This document shows positions 33,386 through 41,925 of a stretch of DNA of 64,000 bases, piece by piece. Position 1 is the stretch's first letter; each line of letters opens with the position of its first letter. The notes under the pieces were generated by a model. The model did not search any database and was not told the DNA's origin. It saw only the letters and a program-made list of their open reading frames with translations. A program made the position numbers and the translations under genes. The stretch is from an uncultured Dorea sp. (GTDB lineage: Bacteria; Bacillota; Clostridia; Lachnospirales; Lachnospiraceae), in the NCBI GenBank assembly GCA_910586965.1, contig CAJUMF010000014.1:1-64000 (forward strand). The letters are read 5' to 3'.

Positions 33386-33404
33386 TTATGAAGATTTCTG
33401 ATGG

Positions 33405-33465
33405 GCCCGGAAAGGGTACTTTCATCCGGCAGACTTTCCCGCCGAATAAAGTACCCTTTTTCATT
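33405..33465. terminator. Bidirectional terminator between the TetR gene and the DUF3343 gene
   Basis: AAAGGGTACTTT/AAAGTACCCTTT stem (33411-33422 with 33448-33459) with inner CGGC/GCCG pairing, ending in a T run on the plus strand and A/T-rich sequence on the minus. Confidence 0.8.
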
Positions 33466-33500
33466 GCTCTTTTATCTTTGTTTCATATATGCCCTGGTTG

Positions 33501-33737
33501 TCACACCATACATTCATGGATTTCTTCTTCTTCAATCCCTGTTTTCTTCATCATAGCCACAATCTGCTCTCTGTCCGAAAGTTCCGCACACCAGGACAGG
33601 CCGCAGCCCGCAGAGATTGCCCGGGGAACCGGTATGATCCTTCCCGGAATCGACTGCTCCTTGCACGCTTTCTCCATCGCCATGGCATCCGCCGTCGTGT
33701 GGAATGTGACTACAAGCTTAAGCTCTTTTTTCTTCAT
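33501..33737 (-). CDS. DUF3343 family protein of selenium metabolism
   Basis: 78 aa, 'LKLVVTFHTTADAMAMEKACKEQSIPGRIIPVPRAISAGCGLSWCAEL' in part, matching the DUF3343 pattern with a conserved 'GCGLSW' cysteine. Such genes often sit beside selD and yedF-type genes. It lies 3 bases after the desulfurase gene and ends the sel operon. Its role is not established; a small sulfur/selenium carrier is suggested only by the cysteines and context. Confidence 0.8.
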   Translation of the reverse strand: MKKKELKLVVTFHTTADAMAMEKACKEQSIPGRIIPVPRAISAGCGLSWCAELSDREQIVAMMKKTGIEEEEIHECMV

Positions 33738-33740
33738 CTA

Positions 33741-34883
33741 CTAATCATCCTCCTGCGCAAGCTCTCTCACAGCCCGAATGGCTGTCTCTACTTCCTCGTC
33801 AGTATTGTAATGACAGAAACTAAACCTGACTGCTCCCTGCTCTACTGTCCCAAGGGCTTCGTGCATAAGCGGCGCACAGTGTCCGCCCGGCCTTGTGGAG
33901 ATTCCATAATCTGTAAGTAGTGCATCGCTCACCTCTCCGGAATCATAATCACCGATATTAAGCGTGACGATCGGGCATCTCTCCTTAACTGAAAAATCCC
34001 CGTACACCGTGACTTCGGGAATATCCTTTACTCCTTCATAGAACTTCCACATCAATTCCTGTTCCCTGGCACGGATATGATCGATCCCTGTCTCCTCCAG
34101 ATACCCGAGCGCCGCGTAAAGTCCTGCAATCCCGTGTCCGTTAAGAGTCCCGGCCTCAAGCCTTGTCGGCATCTCCTTCGGCTGTGACTTATTGTAAGTC
34201 TGCACGCCGGTTCCGCCGCATTTTAAAGGATGCACAAAGACTCCCTCCCTCACGTACAAGCCGCCGGTTCCCTGAGGACCCAGTAGCCCTTTATGGCCTG
34301 TGAAGCAGAGCACATCGATGTTCATCCGTTCCACATCGATAGGAAATACCCCGGCGGTCTGGGAGGCATCAACAACAAACAGTACACCGTGTGCTTTCGC
34401 AATCTTTCCCACAGCCTCCACGTCCACATAATTCCCTGTCAGGTTCGAGCCGTTCGTACATATGATCATCCGTGTCTCATCGCAGATTGCATCTTCAATC
34501 CGCGAAATATCAAGTCTGCCCTTACTGTCACTCTCAATGATTGCAAGTCTCACGCCCTGCTCTTCCAAGTCATATAACGGACGCAGCACAGAATTATGCT
34601 CTAACATCGTAGTGATCACATGGTCTCCCGGCTTTGCAAGTCCTCTGATTGCGATATTGAGACTCTCTGTGGAATTACAGGTGAATGCCACCTGCTTCGG
34701 ATTCGTCCCTCCAAAAAGACGGCAAAGCCTCTCCCTTGTATCATATATAATCCTGGAAGCACTAAGAGACGCCTCATTCGCCCCTCTTCCGGCATTTCCC
34801 ATGGAGCCCATAGCAGCGGCAACCGCATTGATCACACATTGCGGCTTATGCATCGTCGTTGCCGCATTATCCAGATATATCAT
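33741..34883 (-). CDS. Cysteine desulfurase / selenocysteine lyase-like PLP enzyme
   Basis: PLP-dependent aminotransferase-class V enzyme (380 aa). 'MIYLDNAATTMHKPQ', the PLP lysine in 'FTGHKGLLGPQGTGGLYV' and 'STRPGGHCAPLMHEALGT' (Cys) are in the NifS/CsdB family. In this selenium operon it may supply selenium from selenocysteine or sulfur from cysteine to SelD; this is inference. ATG at 34883 follows GGGGGGTGG; a start at 34898 lies upstream of that site. It is followed by the DUF3343 gene. Confidence 0.9.
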   Translation of the reverse strand: MIYLDNAATTMHKPQCVINAVAAAMGSMGNAGRGANEASLSASRIIYDTRERLCRLFGGTNPKQVAFTCNSTESLNIAIRGLAKPGDHVITTMLEHNSVLRPLYDLEEQGVRLAIIESDSKGRLDISRIEDAICDETRMIICTNGSNLTGNYVDVEAVGKIAKAHGVLFVVDASQTAGVFPIDVERMNIDVLCFTGHKGLLGPQGTGGLYVREGVFVHPLKCGGTGVQTYNKSQPKEMPTRLEAGTLNGHGIAGLYAALGYLEETGIDHIRAREQELMWKFYEGVKDIPEVTVYGDFSVKERCPIVTLNIGDYDSGEVSDALLTDYGISTRPGGHCAPLMHEALGTVEQGAVRFSFCHYNTDEEVETAIRAVRELAQEDD

Positions 34884-34904
34884 ATATCCACCCCCCAATA
34901 TTTC

Positions 34905-35813
34905 CTAAGTACTGTATATCTCTTTAATTACTTTAATAAATCGGTCCACATTCGCCGTCAGCGGTGTGTTTTTGTTGTAGACAAAGTTAATATCCCGTCC
35001 TTCGTCCGATTCAGGAATCAAAAACTCCAATATATGTCCGTCCTTCACCTCTTCCTTTGTCGCCAGCCGGGACAATATGGATACACCCATTCCCTGTCTT
35101 ACCGACCGCTTGATCGTCTCTTGATTATCGATACTCGCGATAATATCCAGAGTTCCCATGTCAATCCCGGCCTTTCGAAGCTGCTTCTGCGCCTCCTTGC
35201 GTGTACCGGAGCCCTCCTCGCGCAGGATGACATGCTCGTCTTTAAGCCACGAGATATCATCCTTTCCTTCTTCCTTGAAAGCCCGATACCTCTCTGTATT
35301 CGGTGTAATAATCGATAGCTTGTCCTTGTAGAACGGAATATACCTGCAATACTTTTTCTCCAATACTGTTCCGGTAAAACCGACATCCGCCATACCTTCT
35401 ACAATCTGGGACACCACCTCGCTGCTGTCCGCTTCTATCAACTTGAACTGTTCTTCCGGATACCGTTTCTTAAATACCATCAGCACATCCGGAAGCAAAT
35501 ACTGCGCCGGAATCGTAGATGCCGCAATTGTAATGCAGTGATTAGCAGTATCCTTTTTCCGTATATTAAAATGCTCCGCAATCTGACATTCCAGCTCGAA
35601 CATCTGTCTCGCATATTTATATAAGTCCTGCCCCGCATCTGACATAGTTACTTCTTTTGTATTGCGGATAAACAGCCTCGTCTTAAGCTCTCTCTCAAGG
35701 GCAGAGATATGCGCACTGACCGTCGGCTGTGTCAGATACAACTCTTTTGCAGCCTTTGAAAAGCTTCCGGTCTCGACTACCTTCACAAAAGCCTCCAATT
35801 GTTTCAAATTCAT
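34905..35813 (-). CDS. LysR-family regulator of the selenium cluster
   Basis: 302 aa with an N-terminal LysR helix-turn-helix ('MNLKQLEAFVKVVETGSFSKAAKELYLTQPTVSAHISALERELKTRLF') and an effector-binding domain. Its start overlaps the selB stop by 4 bases (ATGA), so it is made with the selenium genes. LysR genes in this position are recurrent in clostridial selenium operons; the effector and targets are not known from sequence. Confidence 0.92.
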   Translation of the reverse strand: MNLKQLEAFVKVVETGSFSKAAKELYLTQPTVSAHISALERELKTRLFIRNTKEVTMSDAGQDLYKYARQMFELECQIAEHFNIRKKDTANHCITIAASTIPAQYLLPDVLMVFKKRYPEEQFKLIEADSSEVVSQIVEGMADVGFTGTVLEKKYCRYIPFYKDKLSIITPNTERYRAFKEEGKDDISWLKDEHVILREEGSGTRKEAQKQLRKAGIDMGTLDIIASIDNQETIKRSVRQGMGVSILSRLATKEEVKDGHILEFLIPESDEGRDINFVYNKNTPLTANVDRFIKVIKEIYST

Positions 35814-37726
35814 CTATATGCTACCCTTTCACTTTCTCCGCCCGTCTTTTTCGTCACCTTGATACTGTCCATGTATTCCAGGATTGGTTTCGCACTCTTC
35901 CGGCTTGTGGAAAACAAATCGCGCACTTCGGCAATGGTGATCACCGGATTTTCGGCAAGCTTTTCTAAGATCACTTTTTTTGCTTCCTCCATATAGTTCT
36001 TTAGCGTATACATATCTTCAGCAACTTTTACTGCCTTCTCTTCCTGAAGCAGTATATTCAATATATCATCCTGTATCTCCTGCGAGACTCCTTTACAGTT
36101 GATCTCTGAGTAACGTGTAAAATCAAAGCGGCTCTTTTCAAACGTATCAAGAAGTATTCCTGATACTGTGTTATATGTTTTATCCCTGCGTATTTCATAG
36201 TCAGCCGTACATAAATATTCATCTGTCTTTTTCATCTGCCCGCCCTCTGTCATCATCTCTATCATGCGGTCAAACACATTCGGCTTCATCTTGGAAAAAT
36301 ACGCCGCCTGTACTTCTGCCTTCTTCATACCAGACCGGTATGGATATTTCTTCTCATAGGTATACAGTGCCCCCCAGATCACCTTTGCTGCCTCATCTGC
36401 CGCCTCGACATGCCAGACATAAGTATCTTTGCGCATCGCAAAGGTAAGGATCTTCTTCTGCTCCTCAAGCTCGCCTACATCTTCTATCACTTCTTCTACG
36501 GAGAGCGCCGTAAGACGCGCAAGCTCCGACACTGTGATCATCGTCTCCCTGTGCCCTTTCACATGCAGCTCAATAACATCTGCACTGGAACCGGACTCTT
36601 TCCGCTTCAGCTCCTCGATCGCATCCTCCCGGAATCTCTTCTTGATCGACGGATTCGGCTCTAAGACAACACCGCCGCCAATGGTCTCCATGGGAGAGTA
36701 GAAACGAACGATAAACTTATCCCCGCGACGCACAGCAATACTCTCTTCTAACCGAAGCTGCACAAGCCCGCTTTCTCCCGGCCCAATCTCATCTTTATCA
36801 AGAAGGACTGCACGGCAGAGGATCTCGCTGGTCCCGGTAAAAAAATGAAGCCTGCTGTGATTGGTCAGTACACGCATGGAGCTTTCAAGGACATTGAGGC
36901 GCACATCTAAAAGGTCCGCCGTCTTCATGCTTCCAGGAGAAGCAAGGACGCACCCTCTCTGTATCTCTTTTTTCTTAATATTCGATAAATTAATGGCCAC
37001 ACGCTGTCCGGCATAGCAGGCAGACCGATCCTCCCCGTGCACTTGTATACTCCGTATCTTGCTTTCCTTCCCAATCGGATACATCTCAAGAGTATCTTCC
37101 TTGCGGATCGTTCCGGAGACAAGGGTTCCGGTGATCACTGTCCCAAATCCTGACAACGAAAATGCCCGGTCGATGGGAAGGCGCGGTATGGTATGGATGT
37201 CCTTCTGCACCAACTCGTCACTTGTCATACGGCCGATAAGCTCCACAAGCGCCGGAAGTCCTTCGCCTGTAGCGGCAGACACTTTGACAACCGGTGACTT
37301 CTCAAGGAATGTCCCCGCAAGCTCTTCCTTGATCTCTTCCTCCACAAGCTCGAGCCATTCCTCGTCCACCAGGTCACATTTATTCAGCACGATAATGCTT
37401 TTTTCAATCCCAAGCAAATGAAGAATATCCACATGCTCCCTTGTCTGCGGCATGATTCCTTCGTCCGCAGCAACCACAAGGAGCACCAGGTCCATCCCCA
37501 CAACACCTGCGACCATATTGTTGATAAATTTCTCATGTCCGGGAACATCGATGATCCCGGCCCGATCACCGCCCGGCAGGTCAAAATAAGTAAAGCCGAG
37601 GTCAATCGTGATCCCTCTTCTCTGCTCTTCCTCCCAGCGGTCTGTATTCCTTCCAGTCAGGGCTTTGATCAAAGTTGTCTTCCCATGGTCAATATGCCCT
37701 GCTGTTCCTATAATTACGTTCTTCAT
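35810..37726 (-). CDS. selB: Selenocysteine-specific elongation factor SelB
   Basis: GTPase (638 aa) that brings Sec-tRNA to UGA codons marked by a SECIS hairpin. The P-loop 'GTAGHIDHGKTTLIKAL' is at residues 7-20, then 'DVPGHEKFINNMVAG' and 'LNKCDLVDEE'. The C-terminal part holds the winged-helix domains that bind the SECIS, ending '...SRKSAKPILEYMDSIKVTKKTGGESERVAYR'. It overlaps selA and the LysR gene by 4 bases each, so all are translationally coupled. Confidence 0.97.
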   Translation of the reverse strand: MKNVIIGTAGHIDHGKTTLIKALTGRNTDRWEEEQRRGITIDLGFTYFDLPGGDRAGIIDVPGHEKFINNMVAGVVGMDLVLLVVAADEGIMPQTREHVDILHLLGIEKSIIVLNKCDLVDEEWLELVEEEIKEELAGTFLEKSPVVKVSAATGEGLPALVELIGRMTSDELVQKDIHTIPRLPIDRAFSLSGFGTVITGTLVSGTIRKEDTLEMYPIGKESKIRSIQVHGEDRSACYAGQRVAINLSNIKKKEIQRGCVLASPGSMKTADLLDVRLNVLESSMRVLTNHSRLHFFTGTSEILCRAVLLDKDEIGPGESGLVQLRLEESIAVRRGDKFIVRFYSPMETIGGGVVLEPNPSIKKRFREDAIEELKRKESGSSADVIELHVKGHRETMITVSELARLTALSVEEVIEDVGELEEQKKILTFAMRKDTYVWHVEAADEAAKVIWGALYTYEKKYPYRSGMKKAEVQAAYFSKMKPNVFDRMIEMMTEGGQMKKTDEYLCTADYEIRRDKTYNTVSGILLDTFEKSRFDFTRYSEINCKGVSQEIQDDILNILLQEEKAVKVAEDMYTLKNYMEEAKKVILEKLAENPVITIAEVRDLFSTSRKSAKPILEYMDSIKVTKKTGGESERVAYR

Positions 37727-39132
37727 CTCTTCTCCAGCACCTCATATTCCTTTAACTGCTCTGCCACCAACCTGATATCGCTCTGCTTTATGGTCCTTGC
37801 ATCCAGAATAATTGTATCGTTAGCTGTCCTTGGAATAATCGGAAAGGGGAGACTCCGCATACGCTCTTCCATCTCCGCCACACTGATCTTCTCCGGCCGG
37901 ATCATCACCGCCATGCTTGGAATCCGTTCCAAGGGAAGAGACCCTCCGCCAATCTGCGATTCACAAGGCTTTACGACAATCTGTGCCGGAAGATGCGCAG
38001 CCCGCATTCTTCTGGCAAGCAGCCGTGCCCGCTTCTCCACCTCCGCGATCGGTTCTGTGATCATCTGGAGCACGGGAATATTTTTTACCGCCTTTTCTTC
38101 AGAAAGATATTCCTGAAGTACCAGTTCCAATGTCGCCGCCGTAAATTTATCAATCCGGAGAGCACGGGTTAATTGATTCTTTTTCATCATATCAATATAT
38201 TTTTTCTTGCCGATGATAATCCCCGCCTGGGGGCCTCCCAGAAGCTTGTCGCCGCTGAAACATACCACATCCGCACCTTTCGCGATGGACTCCTGTACTG
38301 TCGGCTCATGGGTCAGTCCGTATTTTTCAAGGTCGATAAGCACCCCGCTGCCCAGATCTTCCACTACCGGCAGGTCGTAAGCTTTCGCCAGAGGAATCAG
38401 CTCATCAATGGTTACCGAATCTGTAAATCCGACAATCCGGTAATTACTCGTATGGACTTTAAGAAGTGCCTTTGTATTCTCTGTGATAGCCGCCTCATAA
38501 TCATCATAGTGGGTCTTATTGGTCGTTCCCACCTCTACAAGAGCAGCCCCGCTCTGTTCCATTACATCCGGGATTCGAAACTTTCCTCCAATCTCAATAA
38601 GCTCTCCGCGGGATACGACTACCTCCCCGCCCTTTGCCAAAGAACTTAAGATCAGCAGGACAGAAGACGCATTGTTATTCACCGCCATAGCCGCCTCCGC
38701 TCCCGTGAGCTTACAGAGCAGCTTTTCAAAATGGGAATAACGCTCTCCCCGCTTTCCCGTCTCAAGATTATACTCTAGATTCGAGTAGCCTGACACAAGG
38801 GTCAGCACCCGTTTCATATGCTCACCGCTTACAGGCGCACGACCCAGATTGGTGTGAAGGATTGTTCCCGTGCCATTCACCACCATCCGCATATTCGGTG
38901 TATGCATGTCAGCGACTGCACGGTCAATATGAGGCACTAAAAGATCGATCTGGCGTTTTACCTCTTCTTCGTCAGAAGCTGACGCGATAACCTTACGCAG
39001 CTTATCAAGCTCTGTATGGATTGCCTCCATAACCGTATCCCTACTGTAGCCGTCTATCATTCCCTGAATCGCCTCGTCCTCCAAAAGCACATCCACCTTT
39101 GGAATACTCCTGTATAAAAGATTCTTGTTCAT
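37723..39132 (-). CDS. selA: L-seryl-tRNA(Sec) selenium transferase SelA
   Basis: PLP enzyme (469 aa) that turns Ser-tRNA-Sec into Sec-tRNA-Sec using selenophosphate. The PLP lysine is in 'CFSGDKLLGGPQAGIIIGKKKYI'; 'NGTGTILHTNLGRAPVS' and 'AVNNNASSVLLILSSLAKGGEVVVSRGELIEIGGKFRIPDVMEQSGA' are SelA motifs. The end overlaps selB. A conserved N-terminal SelA domain occupies residues 1-50. Confidence 0.97.
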   Translation of the reverse strand: MNKNLLYRSIPKVDVLLEDEAIQGMIDGYSRDTVMEAIHTELDKLRKVIASASDEEEVKRQIDLLVPHIDRAVADMHTPNMRMVVNGTGTILHTNLGRAPVSGEHMKRVLTLVSGYSNLEYNLETGKRGERYSHFEKLLCKLTGAEAAMAVNNNASSVLLILSSLAKGGEVVVSRGELIEIGGKFRIPDVMEQSGAALVEVGTTNKTHYDDYEAAITENTKALLKVHTSNYRIVGFTDSVTIDELIPLAKAYDLPVVEDLGSGVLIDLEKYGLTHEPTVQESIAKGADVVCFSGDKLLGGPQAGIIIGKKKYIDMMKKNQLTRALRIDKFTAATLELVLQEYLSEEKAVKNIPVLQMITEPIAEVEKRARLLARRMRAAHLPAQIVVKPCESQIGGGSLPLERIPSMAVMIRPEKISVAEMEERMRSLPFPIIPRTANDTIILDARTIKQSDIRLVAEQLKEYEVLEKR

Positions 39133-39209
39133 CTCATTCCCCTTCTTCTTACATATCTGCTCAGATATGCTTTCTCCTGCGTACGATTTTCCCTTGATCC
39201 TTCGTCTTT

Positions 39210-40250
39210 TTAAAACAGCCGGATCAGCTTATCGCTTTTTTCTGCCACTTTTCCGATAACCGATACCTTTGTATCCATATGCGCAGCCTCAAAGTCCGCC
39301 ATCATCTCTTTAAGATTGTCCGGACATACACTGATCAAAAGCCCGCCGGATGTCTGCGGATCATAGAGCAGATCCAGGAAATGCTCCGGGATCCCTCCGG
39401 TCTCTACATGCTTCATCGAATATCCGCGGTTTTTATATGCTCCTGCCGGGACAAGTCCCATCTTTGCATAATCAACGGCATCTTCCAGATACGCTATATC
39501 CTTTACCTTAAGCTCAAAGGTAACCTCACTGGCAGAGGCCATCTCTACACAGTGTCCCAAAAGCCCAAAGCCCGTGATATCCGTACATGCAGATACATCA
39601 TATCTCTCAACGACCTGTTTCCCAAGCTTATTGAGAGACGCCATAACCGTCTGCGCCTCCCGGATCGCTGCGGGCGATGCCATCTCCGCTTTTATTGCAG
39701 TATTGACAATCCCGCTTCCGATCTGCTTTGTCAGGACGAGTATATCTCCCGGCCTGCAGCCATAATTTTTAAATATCTTATCAGGGTGTACAAAACCAGA
39801 CACACATAATCCATACTTCGGCTCATCGTCCTGTACAGAGTGTCCGCCCACCAGTACCGCACCTGCTTCTTTCACCTTCGCCGCGCCACCCGCAAGGATG
39901 TCGCCCAAAATCGCCGGATCCAGACAATTCGGAAATCCGACTATGTTAAGTGCCACCGCCGGTTCGCCTCCCATAGCCCACACATCGCTTAAGGAGTTGG
40001 CAGCCGCAATCTGTCCAAACATATAAGGATCATCGACGATCGGTGTGAAGAAATCGACAGTCTGAATCATGGCAATCTCATCGGTAACCTTGTATATAGC
40101 CGCATCATCGGATGTCTCAATTCCAACGAGCAGATTATCATCCTGGAATTTCGGCAGCTTACCCAGAACCTGGGCAAGGGTCTCCGGACCAATCTTGGCC
40201 GCTCAGCCTGCGGTCTTACTTAAACTTGTTAATCTGACATCTGATTTCAT
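39210..40250 (-). CDS. selD: Selenide, water dikinase SelD (selenoprotein)
   Basis: Makes selenophosphate from selenide and ATP (346 aa, full family length). It starts 'MKSDVRLTSLSKTAG', then an in-frame TGA at 40203-40205 (codon 16), then 'AAKIGPETLAQVLG'; homologues carry Sec or Cys in this glycine-rich loop, so the enzyme is itself a selenoprotein. A shorter start at 40070 loses the active site. A candidate hairpin just downstream (GGUC-CGGA-GACC) may act as a SECIS. The ATG at 40250 is preceded by AGGAGG. It sits upstream of selA behind a terminator that follows yedF. Confidence 0.95.
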
Positions 40251-40283
40251 ACGTCAACAATCCTCCTGTTATTTATTGAAAAT

Positions 40284-40323
40284 AAGAGCCATGCCTCTGC
40301 TTTTGAAGTATGGCTCTTTTTCC
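40284..40323 (-). terminator. Terminator between yedF and selD
   Basis: Nine-bp stem AAGAGCCAT/ATGGCTCTT (40284-40292 with 40310-40318), followed on the minus strand by TTATTTTC. All flanking genes read minus, and no clear promoter lies between it and selD, so selD transcription may depend on read-through. Confidence 0.75.
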
Positions 40324-40343
40324 TGCAAAATATTACAATTTAC

Positions 40344-40949
40344 TTATGGTTTAACGATTCTTCCGGCTTTCGCCATCGTCTCTACAATACTATACATATT
40401 CGTCACTGTACCTACTTTAAGCTTCTCTTTCAGCCCATAATAATCAAGGCATGTCCCACAAGTCATGATCTCCACGCCCTGTGCCTCAAGAGACTTAAGA
40501 TCCTCAAGAGAATCTGACCCTTCTGCGGTAAGTGTTGCTCCGCCGTTATAGAAAAGCATAGTCTTCGGCAGGGTATCAAGCTGTGTTACTGCAAAGATAA
40601 AGCCTTTGATCAGCACCTTGCCAAGCTCGTCATTTCCCTCGCCCATACGGTCTGAAGATACGACTACTACCGTATGATCTCTTGCATCCGGCACACAGCT
40701 TGTTTCTTCTTCCTCTGCCAATGCCGGCGCTCCCTCCATCTGAACGGTAATCTTGAATTCTCCGTCGGAAACCTTCTCGGAAGACACTTGTCCGCCGGAA
40801 GCTGATGCCATCTTTGTCACATTCTGGACGGCAATCTCATTGTCCACAAGCACCTCTATGGTCTCCGGACCGGTAAGTGCCTGCATTGCCTTTTTGGTCT
40901 TGATAACCGGGATCGGGCAATTATCTCCCATTGCGTTGACTGTAATCAT
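40344..40949 (-). CDS. yedF: YedF-like sulfurtransferase protein of selenium metabolism
   Basis: 201 aa: an N-terminal TusA/SirA domain with 'MITVNAMGDNCPIPVIKTKKAM' (Cys-Pro-x-Pro motif) and a C-terminal DsrE-like domain ('LFYNGGATLTAEGSDSLEDLKSLEAQGVEIMTCGTCLDYYGLKEKL'). Such proteins cluster with selD in Clostridia and are thought to handle selenium or sulfur; the exact reaction is not established. It has its own promoter and ends at a terminator before selD. Confidence 0.88.
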   Translation of the reverse strand: MITVNAMGDNCPIPVIKTKKAMQALTGPETIEVLVDNEIAVQNVTKMASASGGQVSSEKVSDGEFKITVQMEGAPALAEEEETSCVPDARDHTVVVVSSDRMGEGNDELGKVLIKGFIFAVTQLDTLPKTMLFYNGGATLTAEGSDSLEDLKSLEAQGVEIMTCGTCLDYYGLKEKLKVGTVTNMYSIVETMAKAGRIVKP

Positions 40950-41032
40950 AATGCTACCACCTTTCCACCCATTTCCCAGACCCCGTGATACCGGCAGTCT
41001 CTTCCTCTTCTCAGATTCTCATACATAGAGAC

Positions 41033-41061
41033 ATTCTATCACTGAATATACAAAAGGTAAA
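41033..41061 (-). promoter_or_regulatory. Promoter of yedF and possibly the sel operon
   Basis: TTTACC (41056-41061) and TAGAAT (41033-41038), spacer 17, on the minus strand. Confidence 0.6.
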
Positions 41062-41087
41062 TGGGAATTTAAAAAATTTATACCTAA

Positions 41088-41119
41088 AAGACCTCCACCC
41101 TGGAATGTCCTCTGGTCTT
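41088..41119 (-). terminator. Possible terminator of the PHP gene
   Basis: AAGACC/GGTCTT stem (41088-41093 with 41114-41119) followed on the minus strand by TTTT; it overlaps the PHP stop codon. Confidence 0.5.
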
Positions 41120-41738
41120 AGCGTAATATCTTATATTCCCCGTCTTCGTAATAAGCCGGTTTCATATCTCCTTTGCGGAAAGCAGCAAGAAACTCCTCGA
41201 ATGTCTTAATTTCTTCAGGGAAATACGTGACGCATACCCCGACCTTTTCCGGCACATGGCAGTCACTGGCTCCAAGAGTAAAAAGTCCCAGCTCTTTCGC
41301 ATACTCCGCAGCTTTTTTACACGCTTCTTCTGATGTGCTCCCGTTCAAAACCTCCAGGCCGTCAAGCCCTTTTACTTCCCGGAGATGTTCTTCTAATCCC
41401 CGGCGATTGCTGCGGAACGGGTGAGCCGCAAAGCATACACCGCCCTGCGCCTTCACCATATCGATAAACTCTTGCGCCGAAACCCGCTCCTTTGGATAAT
41501 TGTCTATTCCGAAGGCAATAATATCCCCCTGCAAGGAAAAAAATTCAATTCCCACAAATACAGGGTAACCCGTTTTCCTCGTATACTCCTTTGCAAGCTC
41601 TTTGAATCCCATACTGTCATGGTCCGTGACACATACTGCCCCAAGACCTTTATTCTTCGCAATTTTCACAATTTCATCCAGTTTCAAAAAGCTGTCCTTT
41701 GAGTATGTCATCTCATGCATATGTACATCTATAAACAT
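41118..41738 (-). CDS. PHP-domain phosphoesterase
   Basis: 206 aa of the PHP metal-dependent hydrolase fold: 'MFIDVHMHEMTYS' and 'GAVCVTDHDSMGFKEL', and later 'FAAHPFRSNRRGL' and 'LGASDCHVPEKVG' supply the histidines and aspartates that bind metals. Small stand-alone PHP proteins often hydrolyse nucleotide or phosphoester bonds; substrate unknown. Single gene between the sel cluster and the sugar operon. Confidence 0.85.
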   Translation of the reverse strand: MFIDVHMHEMTYSKDSFLKLDEIVKIAKNKGLGAVCVTDHDSMGFKELAKEYTRKTGYPVFVGIEFFSLQGDIIAFGIDNYPKERVSAQEFIDMVKAQGGVCFAAHPFRSNRRGLEEHLREVKGLDGLEVLNGSTSEEACKKAAEYAKELGLFTLGASDCHVPEKVGVCVTYFPEEIKTFEEFLAAFRKGDMKPAYYEDGEYKILR

Positions 41739-41878
41739 TTACCATTCCCCGCTTTTGTTAAATCTATCTATATTATATAATCAGCAGGCAAACTCTTCAA
41801 ATAGGGAATTATTATATATAACGTTATTTATAGATATTTTCTATAAATCGCACCGTCTCCGCTTTTTTCAGCATAAGA

Positions 41879-41923
41879 AAAGTGCTCTGCAAAGTTCCTA
41901 AGTCCCTTCGCAGAACACTTTTT
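41879..41923 (-). terminator. Terminator of the sugar operon after the GH31 gene
   Basis: AAAGTG-TCTGC type stem (41879-41890 with 41910-41921, one mismatch) with T runs on both strands; it lies 5 bases past the GH31 stop. Confidence 0.8.
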
Positions 41924-41925
41924 GT

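Noticed and set aside
33388..33744. Plus-strand frame after the TetR gene with a good ribosome site
   Set aside because: It runs through the terminator hairpin and antisense to the DUF3343 gene; its product resembles no protein.
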